64,000 bases of DNA from Steroidobacter denitrificans. Its GTDB lineage: Bacteria > Pseudomonadota > Gammaproteobacteria > Steroidobacterales > Steroidobacteraceae. Position numbers and translations under genes: made by a program. Positions within the stretch are counted from its first letter, which is position 1. The number at the start of each line of letters is the position of its first letter. The stretch spans positions 682,001 to 746,000 of the forward strand of contig NZ_CP011971.1 of assembly GCF_001579945.1 (NCBI RefSeq). Direction: 5' to 3'. The notes beneath the pieces are model-generated. The model had not been told where the DNA came from and did no database searches. It saw only the letters and a program-made list of their open reading frames with translations. Shown here one piece after another: positions 47,385 through 57,021 of this stretch.

Positions 47385-47510
47385 CGAAGGTACGGCAGCG
47401 AGGCCATGAGCGGGGCGGCACGAAGGTACGGCAGCGAGGCCATGAGCGGGGCGGCACGAAGGTACGGCAGCGAGGTCATGGGCGGGGACGGAAGGCACGG
47501 AAGCGATGAC
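47368..47510. repeat. 36-bp tandem repeat, three exact copies plus degenerate copies
   Basis: Exact units occupy 47368-47403, 47404-47439 and 47440-47475; diverged copies follow to about 47510. Each unit begins with the outer right arm of palindrome B (CCATGAGCGGGGCGGCA) followed by a 19-nt spacer. The direct contact suggests the repeat grew out of the palindrome end. Confidence 0.93.
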
Positions 47511-47574
47511 CATGAGTGCGCTCGGAAGGCTCCGGTGTGACGCGGACGGACGATCGACGAATTTACGGTGATTC

Positions 47575-48426
47575 ATGACTGCACGATTCCAGGGTACTGA
47601 TAACTACGTTGCCACCGAGGACCTGATGATGGCCGTGAATGCGGCTGTGGTCCTGGGGCGGCCCTTGCTCGTGAAAGGCGAGCCGGGCACCGGCAAAACC
47701 CAGCTGGCCGAAGAGGTGGCCCGTGCGTTGGATCGCCCGTTGCATCGCTGGCATATCAAGTCGACGACCAAGGCGCAGCAGGGGCTGTACGAGTACGATG
47801 CCGTGTCGCGACTGCGCGATTCGCAACTGGGTGACGCCAAGGTTCACGATATCGGCAACTACATCGTCAAAGGCCGCTTGTGGGAGGCTTTCGAAAGCGA
47901 GGTACAGCCGGTATTGCTCGTGGACGAGATCGATAAGGCGGATATCGAGTTTCCGAACGATCTGCTGCATGAGCTGGACCGCATGGAATTCTTCGTCTAC
48001 GAGACGCGTCAATGGGTCAAGGCGCGCCAGCGTCCGATCATCGTCATTACCAGCAACAACGAAAAGGAACTGCCGGATGCGTTCCTGCGTCGCTGCTTTT
48101 TTCACTACATCCGCTTTCCGGATCACGCCACGATGGAACGGATCGTTGCGGTGCATTATCCGACGCTCAAGCGCGAACTGCTCGCCGAGGCGCTCACGGC
48201 GTTTTATCGAATCCGTGACATGGCCGGTCTGAAAAAGAAGCCTTCCACCTCGGAGCTGCTGGACTGGATCAAGCTGCTGCTGGCAGAGGACATCCCGCCG
48301 GAGGCCTTGCGAGGCGATGACCTGAAGAAGGCGATCCCGCCCTTGCACGGCGCCTTGCTGAAGAACGAGCAGGACGTGCACTTGTTCGAGCAATTGGTAT
48401 TTCTGCATCGGCGCCAGGGGCGTTAA
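47575..48426 (+). CDS. MoxR-family AAA+ ATPase
   Basis: This 283-residue AAA+ ATPase has Walker A GEPGTGKTQLAEEVARAL, Walker B LLVDEIDKADIEFPNDLL, sensor-1 ITSNNEKELPDAFLRRCFF and the usual C-terminal lid. MoxR-type ATPases act as chaperones, often with a VWA-domain partner. Here that partner is the next gene, 21 bp downstream. The client protein is unknown. Confidence 0.92.
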   Translation: MTARFQGTDNYVATEDLMMAVNAAVVLGRPLLVKGEPGTGKTQLAEEVARALDRPLHRWHIKSTTKAQQGLYEYDAVSRLRDSQLGDAKVHDIGNYIVKGRLWEAFESEVQPVLLVDEIDKADIEFPNDLLHELDRMEFFVYETRQWVKARQRPIIVITSNNEKELPDAFLRRCFFHYIRFPDHATMERIVAVHYPTLKRELLAEALTAFYRIRDMAGLKKKPSTSELLDWIKLLLAEDIPPEALRGDDLKKAIPPLHGALLKNEQDVHLFEQLVFLHRRQGR

Positions 48427-48447
48427 GTCGAACCCGGCGGTTGACTC

Positions 48448-49623
48448 ATGCTGGTTCCGTTTTTTTTCAAGCTGCGCGAAATCGGTGTCCCGGTCTCGAT
48501 CACCGAGCTGTTGACCTTGCTGGAGGGGTTGAAGGCACGAATCATCGAACCCAACGCCGAGGAGTTCTATTTCCTATCGCGAGCCTGCCTGGTGAAGGAC
48601 GAACGCCACTTCGATCGCTTCGATCGCGCCTTTGGCGCCTATTTCAAGGGTGTGGAAGATGCGTTCGAGGATCTGCTGGCCAATATTCCCGAGGAATGGC
48701 TCAGGCGTGCGAGCGAACGTATCTTGTCCGAGGAAGACAAGGCGCAAATCGAGGCCCTGGGCGGGTGGGACAAGCTGATGGAAACCCTGCAGCAGCGCCT
48801 GGCGGAGCAGAAGGAGCGTCATCAGGGCGGCAACAAGTGGATCGGGACCGCGGGAACTTCGCCTTTCGGCGCGTATGGCTACAACCCCGAAGGCATCCGC
48901 ATAGGGCAGCAGGAGTCGCGCCATCGGCGGGCAGTGAAGGTCTGGGACCAGCGAGATTTCCAGAATCTCGATGATTCAGTGGAACTGGGTACGCGCAACA
49001 TCAAGGTGGCGCTGCGCAAGCTGCGTCGATTCGCACGCGAAGGCGCCGCAGAGCACCTGGATCTGGATGACACGATCAGTTCGACTGCCCGCAATGCGGG
49101 CATGCTGGATTTGAAATTCGTGCCGGAACGGCACAATGCCGTCAAGGTGCTGTTGTTTCTGGATGTAGGCGGCTCGATGGATGATCACGTGCGGATTTGC
49201 GAGGAATTGTTTTCCGCTGCGCGCAGCGAGTTCAAGCACCTGGAATATTTCTATTTCCATAATTTCATATATGAGAGCGTGTGGAAGGACAACCGGCGGC
49301 GTCATGTCGAGAAGATCCCGACCTTGGAGGTCATGCGCACCTATGGACATGACTACAAACTGATCTTCGTGGGCGACGCCGCCATGAGCCCGTATGAAAT
49401 CATTCAGCCCGGCGGCAGCATAGAGCACTGGAATGAGGAGACGGGTGCGGTCTGGATGCAACGTCTGGCGCGAACCTGGCCGCAGCATGTGTGGTTGAAT
49501 CCCAAGCCACAGCCGCGCTGGGAACAGATTCCCTCGGTGCAGATCACCCGCGAGTTGATCGAGGATCGGATGTTTCCGCTGACCCTGGCTGGACTGGAGC
49601 GAGCGATCAAGGCATTGCATTAG
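48448..49623 (+). CDS. VWA-domain protein (CoxE-like), MoxR partner
   Basis: The 391-residue cytoplasmic protein has an N-terminal helical region (about 1-200) and a C-terminal von Willebrand A domain. Its metal-site motif is LLFLDVGGSMDDHVRICEEL. The segment SPFGAYGYNPEGIRIG is typical of this VWA subfamily. It probably works with the preceding ATPase in assembly or activation of a metalloenzyme or complex; this is inferred from the known MoxR-VWA pairing. Confidence 0.88.
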   Translation: MLVPFFFKLREIGVPVSITELLTLLEGLKARIIEPNAEEFYFLSRACLVKDERHFDRFDRAFGAYFKGVEDAFEDLLANIPEEWLRRASERILSEEDKAQIEALGGWDKLMETLQQRLAEQKERHQGGNKWIGTAGTSPFGAYGYNPEGIRIGQQESRHRRAVKVWDQRDFQNLDDSVELGTRNIKVALRKLRRFAREGAAEHLDLDDTISSTARNAGMLDLKFVPERHNAVKVLLFLDVGGSMDDHVRICEELFSAARSEFKHLEYFYFHNFIYESVWKDNRRRHVEKIPTLEVMRTYGHDYKLIFVGDAAMSPYEIIQPGGSIEHWNEETGAVWMQRLARTWPQHVWLNPKPQPRWEQIPSVQITRELIEDRMFPLTLAGLERAIKALH

Positions 49624-49699
49624 CGGCGGAATTTCCTGTGCCATACTAATACCGAATCGCGGCCACTCACGATGTTGATGCTTCGTGGTATGAGATCCC

Positions 49700-50974
49700 A
49701 TGAATCCTGACCGTCCATCCCAGCCGATTCTGCCGAAGGTCGGATTGATGCTGCCGGGCGGGGGAGCCCGCGCGGCGTATCAGGTGGGTGTGCTGCGTGC
49801 CCTGGCGGATCTGTTGCCGGCGCGTGCGGCCAATCCTTTTCCGGTCATCACCGGGACCTCGGCCGGAGCGGTCAATGCAACGGCCATTGCCGTGCACGCC
49901 GATCGTTTTCGGGTGGCGGTCGGCAATTTGGAGCGCGTATGGCGAAATTTTCAGGTTGGACAGGTATTTCGTGCCGACACGCTCAGCATGTTGCGTTCAG
50001 GCCTGCACTGGCTGTTGGCGATGGCATCAGGCGGCTGGCTGTTGCCGCCGCCTCGTTCGCTGTTCGATAACGCGCCTCTGCGTGAACTGCTGGGCAACCA
50101 GTTCGATTTCGGAGGAATACGCCGTGCGATCACCGCCGGCCATCTGGATGCCCTGTCCATTTCCGCCGCCGGCTATGTCAGTGCACGGTCGGTATCGTTC
50201 TACGAATGCCGTACAGGTTGCGAACCCTGGCAACGCATGCGCCGCGCCGGTGAACCGACGACGCTGTCGCTGGACCATATCATGGCCAGCATCGCTGTTC
50301 CGTTCTTGTTTCCGCCGGTGCGGCTGGAGGACGAATTCTATGGCGATGGATCGATGCGGGAAGCCAATCCCTTCAGCTCCGCCATTCATCTGGGAGCGCA
50401 ACGCCTACTGGTGATCGGTACGCGCAATGACACCTTGCCGACATCACCGGCGCTGCCGATGTGTCCAAGTTTTGGCCAAATCTTCGGCTACATGCTTGAT
50501 TCGCTGTTCACCGACGGACTGTATTCCGATCTGGAGCGCCTCACGCAGCTCAATCAGCTGGTGGATCGTTCCGGTCCGCTGACCAGTCCCAGCGGCGGAG
50601 CCGGGCCCGGAACGGGGGTGCAGCTCAAGCGGATCGATATGCTTGTCCTGTTGCCCAGCCGCGATTTATCCGAGATCGCGCGCTACCATGTCAGTTCACT
50701 GCCGCGGGCGCTGCGCGTCCTGCTGCGAGCCATGGGCGCCATGAATGCCGGGGGTGGACAGCTGATGAGCTATCTGTTGTTTCAGCAAAGTTATACCCGG
50801 GAGCTGATCGCATTGGGCTACATGGATGCGATGAAGCGCTCCGAGGATCTGGTTGCGTTCATGGGAGGCTATCCGGTGAGTTCGAGCGGTGCGACCGGTA
50901 TCATGCGCCGGCTGGCTGCGCGCCGCGGCGTGCGTGAGGGATTACAGCAGGAAAAGCGTGCCGAGGCCCAGTAG
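49700..50974 (+). CDS. Patatin-like phospholipase
   Basis: This 424-residue protein has the patatin serine hydrolase layout: oxyanion loop LPGGGARAAYQVGVL, nucleophile ITGTSAGAVNA and the catalytic Asp in FYGDGSMREANP. It probably hydrolyses acyl esters of phospholipids. There is no signal peptide. It follows the MoxR-VWA pair by 76 bp and its 3' end overlaps the convergent mgtE by 33 bp. Confidence 0.9.
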   Translation: MNPDRPSQPILPKVGLMLPGGGARAAYQVGVLRALADLLPARAANPFPVITGTSAGAVNATAIAVHADRFRVAVGNLERVWRNFQVGQVFRADTLSMLRSGLHWLLAMASGGWLLPPPRSLFDNAPLRELLGNQFDFGGIRRAITAGHLDALSISAAGYVSARSVSFYECRTGCEPWQRMRRAGEPTTLSLDHIMASIAVPFLFPPVRLEDEFYGDGSMREANPFSSAIHLGAQRLLVIGTRNDTLPTSPALPMCPSFGQIFGYMLDSLFTDGLYSDLERLTQLNQLVDRSGPLTSPSGGAGPGTGVQLKRIDMLVLLPSRDLSEIARYHVSSLPRALRVLLRAMGAMNAGGGQLMSYLLFQQSYTRELIALGYMDAMKRSEDLVAFMGGYPVSSSGATGIMRRLAARRGVREGLQQEKRAEAQ

Positions 50975-52294
50975 CGAAGCGAATCCGATCACGTCGGTGA
51001 TCGTCGTCAGGGTAACGCCGCCGGCCAGGGCCGGATCGATACCCAGGCGCTTGAGCACCAGCGGCACTCCCACACCGGCAATGGCAGCCGCCAGCAGGTT
51101 GATCATCAATGCGGCAAATACGATCACGCCCAGCGCCCAGGCTCTGAACCACAGACCGGCCGCGGTACCGACGACGCCGGCGACCACGAGACCGTTGAGC
51201 AGGCCCACGGCTATTTCACGCCACAATAGCCAGCGCGCATTCGACTGCTCTATTTGTCCAAGCACCAAGCCCCGTATGATCAATATCAGCGTCTGGCTGC
51301 CGGCGATGCCGCCCATACTGGCGACGATCGGCATGAGCACCGCCAGTGCAACGACTTTTTCGATCGTTGCCTCGAACATGCCCACGACATTGGCCGCCAA
51401 AAAGGCTGTTGCAAGATTCGCACTGATCCAGATGGCACGGCGCCGTGCACTCGTGACGACGCCGGCGAACATGTCGTCTTCCTCATCGAGGCCCGCCATG
51501 CTCATGACCGAGCGCTCAGCTTCCTCGCGGATGACGTCCACGACGTCATCGATCGTGATGCGGCCGAGCAGCCGGCCTTCCGGGCTCACGACCGCGGCAG
51601 ATACCAGATCATGATTCTCGAAAAGCTTTGCCACTTCGGGGGCAGGGGTTTGCGGAGAGATACCCTCCACTGCGGAATCCATCAGTTCGGCAACCGTGGA
51701 TTCCGGATCCTCGGTCAGCAAGGTCGTGATATCGATGCCGCCGAGATATTTGTCGTGCCGATTGACGACAAACAGCCGGTCGGTGCGATCCGGTAGTTCT
51801 CCGCGCATGCGCAGATAGCGCAGGACTACCTCGATGGTAACGTCCGGGCGCACGGTGACGGCGTCCAGATTCATCAGGCCGCCGGCACTATCGGCCTCGA
51901 ACGCCAGGATCGACGAGAGACGCTCACGATCCTGCGCGTCCATGGACTGCAGGACGCGCTCGATGAGCGTCTCGGGCAGATCGCCGATCAAATCCGCCAG
52001 GTCGTCGACTTCCAAGTCTTCGGTTGCGGCAATCAACTCTTCGGCATCCATGCCGCTGATCAGCTCGCTGCGTACCTCTTCGTTGAGTTCGACCAGTACA
52101 TCGCCTTCGAGCTCCGGCTCGACGAATTCCCAGATGATCTCCCGCTTGGCCGGGGGGAGCGATTCGATCAGGCGCGCGATTTCCGCCGGGTGCATCGAAT
52201 TGATCATGCGTTGCCCGTGGCGCATGGATCCTTGTTCGAGCAGGTTGCGCAGCGTGACGAAGCGGCTCGATTTTGGCTCTGGGGCTTCGGTCAT
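50942..52294 (-). CDS. mgtE: Magnesium transporter MgtE
   Basis: MgtE is a Mg2+-gated magnesium channel. The 450-residue protein has the N-domain (LIESLPPAKREIIWEFVEPE), two CBS domains (about 130-250) and five C-terminal membrane helices with VLMPIVASMGGIAGSQTL, the selectivity-pore region. The ATG at 52294 is used; the extra 30 N-terminal residues of the longer frame are unlike the family. Confidence 0.95.
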   Translation of the reverse strand: MTEAPEPKSSRFVTLRNLLEQGSMRHGQRMINSMHPAEIARLIESLPPAKREIIWEFVEPELEGDVLVELNEEVRSELISGMDAEELIAATEDLEVDDLADLIGDLPETLIERVLQSMDAQDRERLSSILAFEADSAGGLMNLDAVTVRPDVTIEVVLRYLRMRGELPDRTDRLFVVNRHDKYLGGIDITTLLTEDPESTVAELMDSAVEGISPQTPAPEVAKLFENHDLVSAAVVSPEGRLLGRITIDDVVDVIREEAERSVMSMAGLDEEDDMFAGVVTSARRRAIWISANLATAFLAANVVGMFEATIEKVVALAVLMPIVASMGGIAGSQTLILIIRGLVLGQIEQSNARWLLWREIAVGLLNGLVVAGVVGTAAGLWFRAWALGVIVFAALMINLLAAAIAGVGVPLVLKRLGIDPALAGGVTLTTITDVIGFASLLGLGTLFLL

Positions 52295-52504
52295 GATCGT
52301 TCGTCTATATGGCCGCGCAAACCAGTGGTGCACGCGGTTTGGGTTCGGACGGCGGCGTACGGGGGCGGCCGCGGCCAGGGTCAAAGGGATCGGGCGAAGA
52401 GACGCGCGGGCGAAGAGGCGCGCAGTGTAGCGGCGCCCGTGCTCATGAGAAAGGGAAATATGCTCTATACGCCGTGCATCGGCGCATGGGCGCTTGTGCA
52501 GGGG

Positions 52505-53380
52505 TCAGTGCCCGGGGCCGGGTGCGCCCAGGACCTGATGCCGCGCATTGACGTGGGCGTAACGGCTCGAAAAGTGGCGTGCCAGACGCTCCACCAGATA
52601 GACGGAGCGGTGCTGGCCGCCGGTGCAGCCGATCGCGATGGTCAGATAGCTGCGATTGGTGCGAATCAGTTCCGGAATCCAATGCTCCAGAAAACCGACC
52701 ACGTCCGCGAACATTCTTGCGACGATCGGATGATGTTCGAGATATTCCACGACCGCCGAATCGCGGCCCGTCAAAGGCGCCAACCCGGGTTCCCAGTAGG
52801 GATTGGGGAGGCTGCGGACGTCGAAGACGAAGTCGGCATCCGCCGGCACGCCATGGCGAAATGCAAATGATACGAACAGAATCGACATGCGCCCTTCGAT
52901 ACGCCCCGCCACGCGCTGTCGAATCAGCTCCCGCAAGTCATGGACGCTGGTGCGGGTCGTATCGATGATCAGATCTGCGGCATCGGCGATGGGCTCCAGA
53001 AGCACGCGCTCCTGCTCCAAGGCATCGGCCAGTCCCAGTCCGGAGCGGCTCAGCGGGTGTCGCCGCCGCGTTTCGCTGTAACGCTTGAGCAGAGCATCCT
53101 GATCGGCGCGCAGGAACAATACTTCGCAGTTCAAGCCGCTGTGCTTGAGTTCCTCGATGAGCTTCGGTACCGAGGCGATCTCGGCAGGGCGGTTGCGGGC
53201 GTCCACACCCACCGCGGTGCAGCTGTAGGTGGATTCCTGCGAACGTACAGTGTGGGAGATGAACATGGGCAGCAGACCTGCCGGGATGTTATCGATGCAG
53301 TAGTAATCCAGGTCTTCTAGCATGTGCAGTGCCACGCTCTTGCCCGAACCCGACAGACCGCTGACGATGACCAGACGCAT
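52505..53380 (-). CDS. rapZ: RNase adapter protein RapZ
   Basis: RapZ in enterobacteria binds small RNAs and steers RNase E to control GlmS synthesis. The 291-residue protein has the P-loop VSGLSGSGKSVALH, ALEDLDYYCIDN-type motif LEDLDYYCIDNIPAGLL and the C-terminal IAIGCTGGQHRSVYLVERL. The ATG at 53380 matches the family start. It belongs to the rpoN cluster, but ptsN, usually between hpf and rapZ, is missing. Confidence 0.96.
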   Translation of the reverse strand: MRLVIVSGLSGSGKSVALHMLEDLDYYCIDNIPAGLLPMFISHTVRSQESTYSCTAVGVDARNRPAEIASVPKLIEELKHSGLNCEVLFLRADQDALLKRYSETRRRHPLSRSGLGLADALEQERVLLEPIADAADLIIDTTRTSVHDLRELIRQRVAGRIEGRMSILFVSFAFRHGVPADADFVFDVRSLPNPYWEPGLAPLTGRDSAVVEYLEHHPIVARMFADVVGFLEHWIPELIRTNRSYLTIAIGCTGGQHRSVYLVERLARHFSSRYAHVNARHQVLGAPGPGH

Positions 53381-53518
53381 GGAGATGTACCAAGAGTGAA
53401 TGAACCGAATGAGAGGCACAGACCGCAGGTGCCGACCGGTAGGAGACAGTCGTGCCCCGTGGTGGCGTACCGCCGATCCCGGCCGGCGCCGCGGATCCGG
53501 CGTCCGCGGGTCGACAGC

Positions 53519-53839
53519 TCAGATCGAGCGGGCTCTCAGAGCCTCCTCCGCATGATGGTCCGAGCGTTTCTCCTTGTGTTTCTTGACGCGGCGATCGAGC
53601 TTGTCGGCCAGGGCGTCGATCGCGGCATACATATCGGCGTCGATCGCATCGGCATACACCTTGGTGCCGTTCAGAAGTATGGTCGCCTCGGCTTTATGCT
53701 GGAGTTTTTCGACCGTCAGTATGCAATGCACGTCCATGACCTGGTCTGAGTGCCTGATGACCCGGTCGAGTTTACGTTCCACATAGTCTTTCAGCGCTGG
53801 AGTGATATCGACGTGATGGCCGGTGAGGTTCAATTGCAT
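53519..53839 (-). CDS. hpf: Ribosome hibernation promoting factor
   Basis: This 106-residue protein (HPF short form/YhbH) binds idle 30S subunits in the A/P-site region and favours inactive ribosome dimers. It begins MQLNLTGHHVDITPALKDYV and has ADMYAAIDALADKLDRRVKK at the C-terminal helix. It lies 17 bp downstream of rpoN on the same strand, the conserved position. Confidence 0.95.
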   Translation of the reverse strand: MQLNLTGHHVDITPALKDYVERKLDRVIRHSDQVMDVHCILTVEKLQHKAEATILLNGTKVYADAIDADMYAAIDALADKLDRRVKKHKEKRSDHHAEEALRARSI

Positions 53840-53856
53840 GGCGCCTCCTGTTGACG

Positions 53857-55344
53857 CTATCGGACGAAAATTCGTTTGCGTTCGCTGGATGGCTGAATAC
53901 CCAGCGCCTCTCGGTACTTGGCGACGGTGCGCCGCGCGACCAGTACGCCTTCCTTGGCCAGTATTGCGGCGATACGGCTGTCGGACAATGGCTTGCCGGG
54001 CTCCTCGGTCGCGACCAGCTTGCGGATCTTGGCGCGTATGGCGGTGGACGATAATTCGGTGCCGTCGCAGCCTGCCACATGGCTGGAAAAAAAATAACGG
54101 AATTCGAATACCCCTCGATGGGTGTGCATGTACTTATTGGTGGTGACGCGCGAAATCGTCGACTCATGCATCTGCACGGCCTCGGCGACGTCCTTGAGGA
54201 TCATTGGCTGCATGTGTTCATCGCCATGCTCCAGGAATGCCGACTGGCGCTGCACGATGCAGCGGGCGACCTTGAGCAGCGTATCGTTGCGGATTTCCAG
54301 ACTGCGAATCAGCCAGCGCGCTTCCTGAAGCTGAGTGCGCAGCATGGCATGGTCGCTGGAGCGGCCGATCAGGCTGGCGTAACTCTGGTTGACGCGGATC
54401 CGGGGCAGACTGGCAGGATTGATATCCACCGCCCAGCCTTTTTCGGTACGCCGTATGAACACGTCGGGCACGATGTATTCCGCCGGCACCGAATGCACGC
54501 TGGAACCCGGTCGAGGCCGGCAGGAGCGTACCAGCGCCAGCGCGTTTTCCAGTTCCGCTTCCGTGACCCGCAGTTGCCGGCGCAGCAGCGCATATTGTTG
54601 TTCGGCAACCTCATCGAGATACTGGGCGGCGATCAGTAGAGCAGTGTCGCGACCGGGCGTATCGGGATCCAACTGGCGCAACTGCAATTCAATACATTCA
54701 CCGACCGATCGGGCGCCAACGCCAGCCGGTTCCATGGCTTGGACGACTTTCAGGATCCGTTCCAGGTCCGTCACCGACGCCATGGTCTCGGGTTGTAGAT
54801 TCGCCGCGATTTCTTCCAGCGGTTCGATGAGGTAGCCATCGTCGTTGATGGCATCGATGATGGCCGCCCCGATGCGCATCTCGTACGGATCGAGCCGCGA
54901 CATCTCCAACTGCCAGCTCAGGTGCTCCTGCAAGGTTTCCCCGCGCGCGGCCGAAAAATCGAGGGATTGATCGTCACCGGACCAGGAAGATTCGGCAGGA
55001 CCGCTCAGCGACGAGTCGGTCCATTGGTCATTGGTATCAGCGTCGGTGAGGTCCAGTCCGAATTCATCGTCGCCGGCTTCCTGTCGCTCCTCGTGGGTGG
55101 CAGCGCCGGGTTCCGTGGGCGGCGGACTGTCGTAGGCGGTTTGGTGGGGGGGCGGGGCATCGTCGGTTTCCAGACCGCCCGATTCCTCCTCCTCCGGTTC
55201 GAGCATGACGTTGCTTTCGAGTGCTTCGCGAATCTGCGCCTGGAGTTCGAGCACCGGCAGCTGCAGCAAGCGGATGGCCTGTTGCAGCTGCGGTGTCATC
55301 GTGAGCTGCTGACCGAGTTTGAGCTGCAGGGCTGGTTTGAGCAT
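53857..55344 (-). CDS. rpoN: RNA polymerase sigma-54 factor
   Basis: RpoN directs RNA polymerase to -24/-12 promoters and needs enhancer-binding activators. The 495-residue protein has the Gln/Leu-rich region I (LKLGQQLTMTPQLQQAIRLL), an acidic region II (about 50-120), the core-binding domain and the C-terminal RpoN box ARRTVAKYREALGIQPS. It lies between lptB and hpf in the conserved order. Confidence 0.97.
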   Translation of the reverse strand: MLKPALQLKLGQQLTMTPQLQQAIRLLQLPVLELQAQIREALESNVMLEPEEEESGGLETDDAPPPHQTAYDSPPPTEPGAATHEERQEAGDDEFGLDLTDADTNDQWTDSSLSGPAESSWSGDDQSLDFSAARGETLQEHLSWQLEMSRLDPYEMRIGAAIIDAINDDGYLIEPLEEIAANLQPETMASVTDLERILKVVQAMEPAGVGARSVGECIELQLRQLDPDTPGRDTALLIAAQYLDEVAEQQYALLRRQLRVTEAELENALALVRSCRPRPGSSVHSVPAEYIVPDVFIRRTEKGWAVDINPASLPRIRVNQSYASLIGRSSDHAMLRTQLQEARWLIRSLEIRNDTLLKVARCIVQRQSAFLEHGDEHMQPMILKDVAEAVQMHESTISRVTTNKYMHTHRGVFEFRYFFSSHVAGCDGTELSSTAIRAKIRKLVATEEPGKPLSDSRIAAILAKEGVLVARRTVAKYREALGIQPSSERKRIFVR

Positions 55345-55468
55345 TCGTCTCGCAACTTGGGTCGGATGGACGGATCCGGGGTGAGCGCGCTCCGTTCATC
55401 CGTCCCCATGAAAAACCGGGTGAAAAATCAGGAACGCTCAACGGAACTCTTGAAGCTGCAGATCCTGG

Positions 55469-56194
55469 TCAAAGACGGAAATCCTGCCCCAAGTACACCT
55501 CACGGACCTGCTGGTTTGCAAGGATATCCTCCGCAGTTCCGGCTGCGATCACGGTACCCGCGTTCACGATATAGGCGCGTCCGCAAATTCCCAATGTTTC
55601 CCGTACGTTATGATCCGTAATCAAAACCCCGATGCGGCGGGTGCTCAAATGCCGGATGATGCGCTGGATGTCCAGTACGGAAAGCGGGTCCACACCGGCG
55701 AAGGGTTCATCCAGCAGCATGAATCGCGGCTCCGCGGCAAGGGCCCGAGCGATTTCCACGCGTCGTCGCTCGCCGCCGGACAGACTCTGGCCGAGGCTGT
55801 TGCGGATGTGGCCGATATGCAGTTCTTCCAGGAGAGATTCCAGTATTTCGGTGCGTTGTGCGGCATTCAGCTCAGGACGGATTTCGAGAATCGCCCGTAC
55901 ATTGTCTGCCACGGTCAACTTGCGAAACACCGAGGCTTCCTGGGGGAGATAGCCTAATCCAAGGCGGGCGCGGCGATGCACCGGCAGGCGAGTGACATCC
56001 TGCTGGTCGATCAGGATCCGTCCGGCATCGCACTGGACCAGACCGACGATCATGTAGAAGGCCGTGGTCTTGCCGGCCCCATTGGGACCCAGCAGGCCGA
56101 CGACCTCACCGCTTGCCACCTCGATCGACAGATCCTTGACGACCTGCCGCGAGCGATACTTCTTGTCCAGCCCTATGACGCGCAGGCTACTCAT
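55469..56194 (-). CDS. lptB: LPS export ABC transporter ATP-binding protein LptB
   Basis: LptB powers extraction of LPS from the inner membrane with LptFG. The 241-residue ATPase has Walker [19 protein letters not shown], signature [15 protein letters not shown] and Walker [17 protein letters not shown]. The start overlaps the lptA stop codon as ATGA. LptF and LptG are not in the window. Confidence 0.97.
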   Translation of the reverse strand: MSSLRVIGLDKKYRSRQVVKDLSIEVASGEVVGLLGPNGAGKTTAFYMIVGLVQCDAGRILIDQQDVTRLPVHRRARLGLGYLPQEASVFRKLTVADNVRAILEIRPELNAAQRTEILESLLEELHIGHIRNSLGQSLSGGERRRVEIARALAAEPRFMLLDEPFAGVDPLSVLDIQRIIRHLSTRRIGVLITDHNVRETLGICGRAYIVNAGTVIAAGTAEDILANQQVREVYLGQDFRL

Positions 56195-57021
56195 GCCGTA
56201 GTTCCGGACACGGTCCGACCGGAGTTCATCTTCTCGGGGTCTGTCTGCTCGAGGTTCGTCTGTTTAGGATCGGTCTGTTTCGAATCCGTTTGGCCGGAAT
56301 CGATCGGTTCGTGGTCCAGGCGTTCCGGCAGGGGCTCGCCGGAGGGCTGATTTTCGCGCGGGCGAATGATGCCGCGGACGCGACCCGAGGAGCTGCCGTC
56401 AGGATTGATCTGTACGCGTTCGTCGTGAATGTTGTAGATCACGACGTCACCGCGAAATTCATCCTTGCCATTGCTGAACCAGACCTGGTTCGTAAGCGTC
56501 ACGATGCCGGTTACGAAATCGTATTCGATCGTTCCGGCCCGGCCTCGCACCTGACTGTCTGTCGGCCCGCCGCGTTGTTCGAAGATGGCCGGTGTCCCTT
56601 GCACTCGTGCACTGGCGATTTCGCCGTTGACGACGGTTGCGCTGGCGACGTCCGATTGCAGATCAGCTGCGGCAGTGCGGACATGCACGGCATCCTGGAA
56701 GGTCCAACGGCTGTTCTGGGAGCGGAAATCCTGCGCGGTGGCTGCTTGTGCCTGGATCGACATGGGGCCCTGCTGGACGCGCACATTGCCGGACAGTTCG
56801 AGCGTATCGCTCCTGAAATCCGAGTTGAGCACGTCGGCGCTCCAGACGAAGCCGGGAGCGACCCGCGGTGCCTGAGCGGCGGCAGTGCCCATCACCACCG
56901 GCAGGGTCATCGCCGTCAGCAGCGCCATCGCCATCGGCAGCCCGCCGGCGCTGATCGGTCTACGCGCTGGTCGCAAGCGGGTTCCCGCAGCAGGCGTAAA
57001 GCTATCGTGACCCATGATCAT
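56191..57021 (-). CDS. lptA: LPS transport periplasmic protein LptA with repetitive C-terminal tail
   Basis: LptA forms the periplasmic bridge that carries LPS to the outer membrane. Residues about 50-215 are the OstA-like beta-jellyroll domain ([46 protein letters not shown]). The N terminus has a signal segment ([20 protein letters not shown]). The last ~35 residues are pentapeptide-like repeats of the form [20 protein letters not shown], not typical of LptA. It overlaps both lptC and lptB by 4 nt. Confidence 0.93.
   Translation of the reverse strand: MIMGHDSFTPAAGTRLRPARRPISAGGLPMAMALLTAMTLPVVMGTAAAQAPRVAPGFVWSADVLNSDFRSDTLELSGNVRVQQGPMSIQAQAATAQDFRSQNSRWTFQDAVHVRTAAADLQSDVASATVVNGEIASARVQGTPAIFEQRGGPTDSQVRGRAGTIEYDFVTGIVTLTNQVWFSNGKDEFRGDVVIYNIHDERVQINPDGSSSGRVRGIIRPRENQPSGEPLPERLDHEPIDSGQTDSKQTDPKQTNLEQTDPEKMNSGRTVSGTTA

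Noticed and set aside
47368-47510. Possible CRISPR array because of 36-bp repeats
   Set aside because: The 36-bp units are directly contiguous, with no variable spacers and no cas genes, and they share sequence with the adjacent palindrome.
52392-52423. 16-bp tandem repeat (two copies, one mismatch) between mgtE and rapZ
   Set aside because: Only two short copies with no related copies seen; too little to support a function.
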